Shown: positions 58,699 to 64,000 of the stretch, in pieces | How positions within the stretch are numbered: the stretch's first letter is position 1 | How the letters are laid out: each line of letters begins with the position of its first letter | Source: Sisyra terminalis | Taxonomy: Eukaryota > Arthropoda > Insecta > Neuroptera > Sisyridae | Direction of reading: 5' to 3' | Length of the DNA: 64,000 nucleotides | NCBI GenBank assembly: GCA_958496175.1 | Contig: OY292278.1 | Span: 29,140,001-29,204,000 of the forward strand | Position numbers and translations under genes: made by a program | The notes under the pieces: model-generated | Seen by the model: only the letters and a program-made list of their open reading frames with translations | Database searches by the model: none | What the model was told of the DNA's origin: nothing

Positions 58699-59620
58699 GG
58701 GGAGACTGGTTACAAAAGTAACGGCTGGTCGAAACAAATGCTTTCTAGGTTTATCCAATGGGCGAACTCCGCTTTGCTACCATCAGGTGATAGTCTAGAG
58801 CACCCTCCTCAATCGCATTAAGTTGACGCGTGCGCAATGCGTTGTTAGGTTATATAATAGGACATAATGTGTTTTAACGAGCCAAAAGTAAGTTTTTCGA
58901 CGTTTTCTTATTTATTGTTTCATAAATTGGATCATAGTAATCCGAATGTTTGCATATCCGTTCTAGATTAGATAAATTGTACATTGTTTAAATTCATTTT
59001 TATCTAGCACGTTCCGTTTTAAGGTTATATTACACGTTTTATTAAAAATAAGAAGGGGTACAAAAGTAACATAGTCCCCTAGAGTACAAAAGTAATATGT
59101 TACTTTTGTCCTCGTAATGATTTTATTACTAACATAATATTTTTATGGATATCTACTTCAATAGAATAGTTTTCGATACATTTCCGTGTCGGTAGTTCTT
59201 CATGCAGTAGTTTTTATGCGTTTTCACGGCATTCTATTGATTTATTTCCTTAAAATACATATTTTTTGAGTATTTAAAATGCTGAATTTGGTTTATGTCA
59301 TTAATATAAAGTCTTTAAATAAGTAATTTGTTGATTTAACTTGTACTATTGTTTTCTTTAGCAACCCTTAGCAGTCTTATTACTTTCGACCCACAACGTG
59401 TTACTTTCGACCCGCCTACGTAGTCGAAAGTAACAACTGACAATTTTTTTTAACTCTGTGTTATTCATATAAAACACATCATAATTTAATAAATCAAGTT
59501 ATTATTGTGAATAACATAAACTAAATTTATATGTAGTTATATTCATTGCATGACAATAATAACACCCAGCCAGAAATCAAGATAAAAGTACAAATCGTTA
59601 CTTTTGTACCCGGTCTCCCC
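58699..59620. mobile_element. 922-bp TIR element (GGGGAGAC...GTCTCCCC) with TA flanks
   Basis: GGGGAGACTGGTTACAAAAG plus TAACG at the left is matched inverted by CGTTACTTTTGTACCCGGTC plus TCCCC at the right (23 of 25). Both ends abut TA, consistent with a TA target duplication. The interior repeats the terminal motif: TACAAAAGTAACATAG, GTACAAAAGTAATATGTTAC, then ACTTTCGACCC twice and GTCGAAAGTAAC. No transposase frame remains. Confidence 0.75.
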
Positions 59621-59935
59621 TACCTAAAATCGATTGTCCCTACTGACTTATATGAAATTTGGAGGATGTAATTTTTATATGATATAGGCATCTGATAAAA
59701 AAATATTTTTGAAAATCCACCCCTTAAAGAGTGAAAAAAGGTAACAAAGTTTGCTTGAAATAACCGTGTGACCTAACCAACAATCAAAATTTCAAATTAA
59801 GTTTTAAAAGCACCGTTAAAAACAAAACTTTAATACCACTTTATATATACCTAAATTGGTGTACATTTAAAACTTAAAATGAAATGTACGTCGCTATATC
59901 AGAACAGCATTTTACTAAATTAGTATGAAAATATT

Positions 59936-60320
59936 GGAGGGAACGGAAAGTAATGTCATTTTTGAACCTACCAAATTACCTTCTTTATGATTATAAATAT
60001 TAGTTCACTTGTCGCATATTTTGTTACATAATTTTATTCTGAAATCTACATTGATATGGTGACCCCGAAAAAACCTGAAGGAAGACAAATTCAGTGTTGT
60101 ATGCTCTCCAAGCTTCACATGGTAGTAACGCAAAGTTGTTACCAAAAACATTTTCAATAATTATTTATCTAAATGCATTATATGTTCATTAATACTAAAT
60201 GAGTTTTATTCAAATTCAAATTTGATAATTTATTTAGTTTTTCAACTGGTACCAATCTAGAATGACAAAAAATTTAAACGATAGATAATAATATGAAACA
60301 GCATTACTTTCCAGTCTCCC
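59936..60320. mobile_element. Diverged relative of the GGGGAGAC element
   Basis: GGAGGGAACGGAAAGTAATG at the left faces CATTACTTTCCAGTCTCCC at the right. The innermost 11 bases are perfectly inverted and the outer ones degenerate. It resembles the terminus of 58699-59620 (GGTCTCCCC / GTTACTTT). Confidence 0.45.
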
Positions 60321-60399
60321 TAGGTCTAATATATTAAGCAGAGTAAGTGTACCTAATATGGACCGGTCTTATAACATATATAGTTTATATAATATAATT

Positions 60400-60802
60400 T
60401 ATAAAAGTGAACTTTAAACATAAATTTGAACAAAAGTTCAAGCAATGTCAAAGTTCAAGCAAATGTATTATAGATGTATTGTCCAGATACGTATTTTGAA
60501 TGTCAAGCAATCTTCCTCAGTGGTCATCAAGGCGTATTAGATCGCTCTGTAACTGCTATGTAATGAGTAACAAGATACCACTAGTTGCACTAGATGAGTC
60601 TACATCATATAAGAAATACATCCTCCAAATGTCATCAGTCAGTAGAGACAAACGATTTTATGTATGTATTAGGATGTATGTATTATGTATGTATATATGG
60701 ATTAATAAGCTTACTATAAATTTGATTTACATTTAAGTATATTTATTACTATTTTAATTGATGTTTATAGTTTACTTTTTTAAGTTATATTACATAAATA
60801 AG
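60400..60802 (-). repeat. Family B repeat, left part (split by MITE)
   Basis: Blocks AACATAAATTTGAACAAAAG, TTGTCCAGATACGTATTTTG, CAAGCAATCTTCCTCAGTGG and AGATCGCTCTGTAACTGCTA correspond to family B copies at 7250 and 36430. The repeat resumes after the MITE at 61396. Confidence 0.65.
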
Positions 60803-61395
60803 TAGTATCCGACTAAACTTTCGATGTTGGGCTAGTTTCGGCTGAAAAACGAATTTCGGCTTAGTTTTGGTTTCGACTGTCGTCAAACCGAAACTACGAC
60901 CGAAATGGAAACTAAATTCGTGAGATAAAAAACTTGAAAAATTATTGTTTTTCACTTATTATTTGATTCTACAATTATGAATATTGATAACTATCAATAA
61001 CTATCAGTTCATTAATATTTTGTTTAATATTATCCTTAATATTTTTTTTCAGTTCGAAAGAAAACAGATAAAAGTTTAGAAGAAATTATTTTGTTTTTAA
61101 GATGAAAGAAAGAGTACCTAAGCATATTGTATTAAAATTAATTTTGTTTTGTAACTTTTTTTTATTATTTTATGTTATTCGTGACTAGTATTAAAAAGAA
61201 ATATTAAATGCATTTCTTTTAAATCAACCCCTTATTTCAGCATAAATAATTTATTTGAAATAAATGATTAATGAATACCTATAGAATTTAAAAGTAAAGA
61301 CTTACTAACTATGATTAACTTTTTTTCTACGAAAACAAGACCTTATGAAGGAAGTTTCGGTTTCGGCCGTAAAAACTAGTTTCGGTCAGACATTA
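60803..61395 (+). mobile_element. hAT-type MITE family A, complete copy with perfect 8-bp TSD
   Basis: 593 bp starting TAGTATCCGACTAAAC and ending GGTCAGACATTA. It is flanked on both sides by the identical octamer TAAATAAG (60795-60802 and 61396-61403). Sub-terminal GTTTCGG/CCGAAAC repeats match 22880-23407 read in the opposite direction. It has inserted into a family B repeat. Confidence 0.9.
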
Positions 61396-61470
61396 TAAAT
61401 AAGACCACATATATTTTATGTATTGTATAAACAGTATAATTGTTTAAAGTCATTGGAACAAAATCTAATT
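61396..61470. repeat. Family B repeat, right part
   Basis: AAGACCACATATATTTTATG and TATTGTATAAACAGTATAAT continue the family B sequence (compare GGACCACAATATATTTTACA at about 36598) interrupted at 60802. Confidence 0.65.
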
Positions 61471-62119
61471 TGAAAACTGATTATATTTTAAAATTTAAGA
61501 ATTTATTTAAGAATATCCTTATGGTTGTCCATATATGGACAACTATATATCAAACAAGTATGAATTCTTCTGGAGCATTGAGGGAGCAACTTTTCGTTTT
61601 ATACTTCAATTAAAAAATAAAATGTTTTGTAATAACACAATATAGATACTGAATTACTAATTAATATGATTAATATGAATTAATATGATTTTTATATTTT
61701 TATTCAATTTGATAGAATATGGGTAACTAGTAGCTCCAACGTATACACTGGGTAACATTCACTAAATTTATCGATTTTTATTCTGAATCCCTTTCTTCTC
61801 GAAAGTGATTGGGCATCTGCGTTGAACTGAAGTGAACCTTACGTACTTTGACTATACCCCACTAACATAAATTTTCTCACTATGTCAACATTTTGTAATT
61901 ATATAATTTTATCATTTTAATAAATTTCAAGCATATAATAACAAACTTTTCCGCGATAATTTAATGAAAAAGATTTATTTTTCGTTATCGTAGACTATAG
62001 AGGTGCATACTGTGTACATAATGTTAAATTAATTTTAACGCTTAAACACGAAACAACACGGAATTGATTACTTTCTTGGTTTTCCGCTATAAACTGTATA
62101 AATAAGACCTACCGTAACA
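61471..62119. other. Spacer before the acyltransferase-like gene
   Basis: AT-rich, no element or gene recognised. It would include the promoter of the gene beginning at 62120 if that ATG is the true start. Confidence 0.4.
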
Positions 62120-62615
62120 ATGGACTGTGATAATTTACATTTTTGTGCCTTGCGAAACTCGCAAATGGATCCTCTCGTTCAAGTTCCAATCAAAATAGAA
62201 CCAATCAACTATGTATTCTTGTGAGTAAAAACCTACGATTTTTCTTTAAAATTCTAAGTGTTTTTCTTTGTTTTAGTATTTTTCTTGTTTGTATAGTGCT
62301 AGTGAATATTATTGGGACAATTCTTCATTTATTGTCTTCTAAGAAGAAATCTGGTGAGTTCCTTCTTTACTCAAAAGTTGCCTCAATGTTTGAATTGTCC
62401 AATAATTCTTTTTTGTTTTACGAATTTTAGAAAGTTTAATACATTCATTTTCGTTAGTAAAGAATACACGCGAGATTTTTAGGAGTTCCTCGACAGAAAA
62501 TAAGTTAGCATGTTTGGATGGACTGCGAGCGATTACATTGTTGTGGATTGTTACAACTCATCATTTTATTATCACCAATATAATTTTTGATATTGACGAA
62601 AAATTTGTGAAAAAA
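62120..62615 (+). CDS. NRF-6-like/acyltransferase-3 family membrane protein, 5' exons (partial)
   Basis: Exons 62120-62220, 62277-62353 and 62431-62615 join in phase (2, 1, 0) with GT-AG borders to give 121 residues. A short N-terminal part leads to a hydrophobic segment VFFIFLVCIVLVNIIGTILH (first TM helix) and a basic KKKS stop-transfer. Then comes NTREIFRSSS and ACLDGLRAITLLWIVTTHHF, matching the entry of the acyltransferase-3 domain (DGLRAI...HH), as in insect nose-resistant-to-fluoxetine proteins. Those usually carry a ~150-residue secreted NRF domain before the first helix. Here only about 34 residues precede it, so either upstream exons are missed or the domain is absent. The rest lies beyond 64000 after a long intron. 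Confidence 0.7.
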
Positions 62616-62711
62616 GTAAGTAAAAATATAACCAATTAGATATATAAAAAATATATTAAAATCTAAATTTGAGTCAGTTTGAGTAAAAGGAAAATAATAG
62701 GCACAATTGAT

Positions 62712-63096
62712 GAGGGGTGTAAAGAAATAATCGATTATAGAAAAAATCGCTTATTTCTCCGGTAAAAAATAATTTAACCAATCGATTTGAATATTGCAAA
62801 AAATCGATTAATAACGAATTGAGTTTTGTATTCACCGTTGATTTTTACGTTCGCAAACCTCTCGAGTCAATACAAGAGTCTGGAGCGGTAAAAGTATTTA
62901 ATTTTTCCATGAATCTTGGTGATTATTAATACTGACAGATATTTATTAATAATTTTCAATTTATCACTCTTACCGTTACATATACAGAAAGAAAAAGTAG
63001 ACATTCCTTGAAATAATATGAACAAATCAATTTCTCCAATTTCAATTATTTTTTCTAATAAAAAATGGATTTTTTCTACCCGATGTCATATCCCTA
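62712..63096. mobile_element. Probable hAT-type MITE
   Basis: 385 bp starting GAGGGGTGTAAAG and ending GTCATATCCCTA (weakly inverted). It is flanked by CAATTGAT (62704-62711) and CAATGGAT (63097-63104), 7 of 8 identical. Internal AATCGATT motifs lie near the left end, resembling 28066-28533. Confidence 0.45.
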
Positions 63097-63433
63097 CAAT
63101 GGATTTATGCAATATACTATATTGCTTGATTTTTTTAAAATAATACTAAAATTTATCTAAAATAAGGAGAAAAATTATATCATTACAAAATTTGACCATA
63201 TTGTTCATATATTTTCTCTGAAAAGGAAATTATAAGAGTATGCTCAATGTCATCATATTATTCGTATTACTTACTCATTGGACTCTTATAATTTTTATTT
63301 TATTTTAAATCTTTTTGATGACAGCTAGTGCTAATTTAGGTTTCCAAAAAACTTTCTCGGCATTTTAACAATAAATAACAACTCCATAGCATTTATTATA
63401 TAGGCAGATAGCTTTGTGTAATATTGCCTAGAC

Positions 63434-63757
63434 CAGGGGTGGGTAAACTTAATACTGGTATGATCAACAATAGTTTTCCTCAACTATAAGCGGTCGCCTT
63501 TGAAAAATGGGTTACATTAAAAACAAATACAAATTTAAGAGAGGATGAATAGAAGAAAGTATTTGAAGCACTATTTGGGACTCATAAATATTCGTTGTAA
63601 AATAAATGCGTGGTTGATTTTAAATTCAAGTTTTATTGCCAAATTCTCAGTATCATTTTCAGTTAAAAGATTTGAAGTTTACCTAAAAAATTATTTAAAA
63701 AGCCATGCCTGCGATCGATTGTCGACCTGTTCGCGATTGACCGTTTGCCCACCCCTG
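63434..63757. mobile_element. hAT-type MITE (CAGGGGTGGG ends)
   Basis: 324 bp starting CAGGGGTGGGTAAAC and ending GTTTGCCCACCCCTG: inverted 15-mers with one mismatch, of the widespread CAGGGGTGGGCAAAC hAT type. Flanks are GCCTAGAC and CTCTAGAC, 6 of 8 identical, the second matching the preferred hAT target CTCTAGA-. The 72-codon internal frame (63545-63763) runs through the right terminus and is not a transposase. Confidence 0.82.
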
Positions 63758-64000
63758 CTCTAGACTTTGCCAAAATGATTTCTATAAAAATAAAATAATA
63801 TAGATTCAATCAAAAATGGAAACGAGTAAAGGACATTATTTTATAATATAAAACATAGCATTCAAAGTTCCTAAAACTTAAATTGAAAGAAGAAAAATTA
63901 TTTTTGATCACTATACCTTTTTTTATTTGAGTTTTTCTCTATTATGAGACTTAATTGATAATTTTATGTCATCTCATGGAATTGAGCTTAAAGTTTTTCT

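Larger units (their letters stand above)
62616..64000. other. Intron of the acyltransferase-like gene, to the window edge
   Basis: It starts with donor GTAAGTAA. No further exon of the acyltransferase domain is visible. It contains two hAT-type elements (62712-63096 and 63434-63757). Confidence 0.55.

Noticed and set aside
63545..63763. 72-codon frame inside the CAGGGGTGGG MITE
   Set aside because: It runs into and through the terminal repeat and shows no transposase motif.

Overview
The window is AT-rich nuclear DNA from an arthropod, most probably an insect. The support is spliced genes with GT-AG introns, a ZAD-type zinc-finger exon, a THAP exon, an NRF-6-like acyltransferase fragment, a tRNA-derived SINE family and many short inverted-repeat transposons. 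I cannot fix the order or species from sequence alone. There are no bacterial operons, CRISPR arrays or ribosomal RNA genes.

Layout: 1-24 kb is mostly repeats. It holds the edge of a hAT-type MITE, several SINEs, a lone THAP coding exon (5514-5702, +), a probable 5' coding exon (9599-9690, -), a 188-bp MITE (12786-12973), a complete hAT-type MITE with a perfect 8-bp target duplication (22880-23407) and a tRNA-Asp gene (23463-23534). From 24.2 to 36 kb lies a tight cluster of three housekeeping genes: EIF2B3 (4 exons, -), PWP1 (10 exons, +) and ATG10 (single exon, -). EIF2B3 and PWP1 are head to head with 389 bp between start codons. PWP1 and ATG10 are tail to tail with 93 bp between stop codons. 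All intron phases of EIF2B3 and PWP1 could be joined exactly.

From 36 to 48 kb there are repeats, an intact 648-codon BED/hAT transposase (38225-40171, -) and a small two-exon ZAD gene (44441-45281, -). From 48.5 to 55.4 kb is a four-exon RBCK1/HOIL-1 ortholog (1399 codons). Its UBL-NZF-RING-IBR-RING2 core is joined in frame to about 990 residues of N-terminal extension carrying an additional NZF zinc finger and, just before the UBL, a helix resembling the LUBAC-tethering motif. From 55.4 kb to the end there are more transposons and the 5' part of an acyltransferase-3/NRF-6-like membrane protein that runs off the right edge.

The genes are not one pathway. EIF2B3 (translation initiation), PWP1 (ribosome biogenesis/chromatin), ATG10 (autophagy conjugation) and RBCK1 (ubiquitin signalling) are general cell-maintenance genes. 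The strongest novelty candidates are the extended HOIL-1 architecture and the dense, partly nested collection of hAT-type non-autonomous elements, including one nested insertion whose pre-insertion state is preserved in a paralogous repeat.
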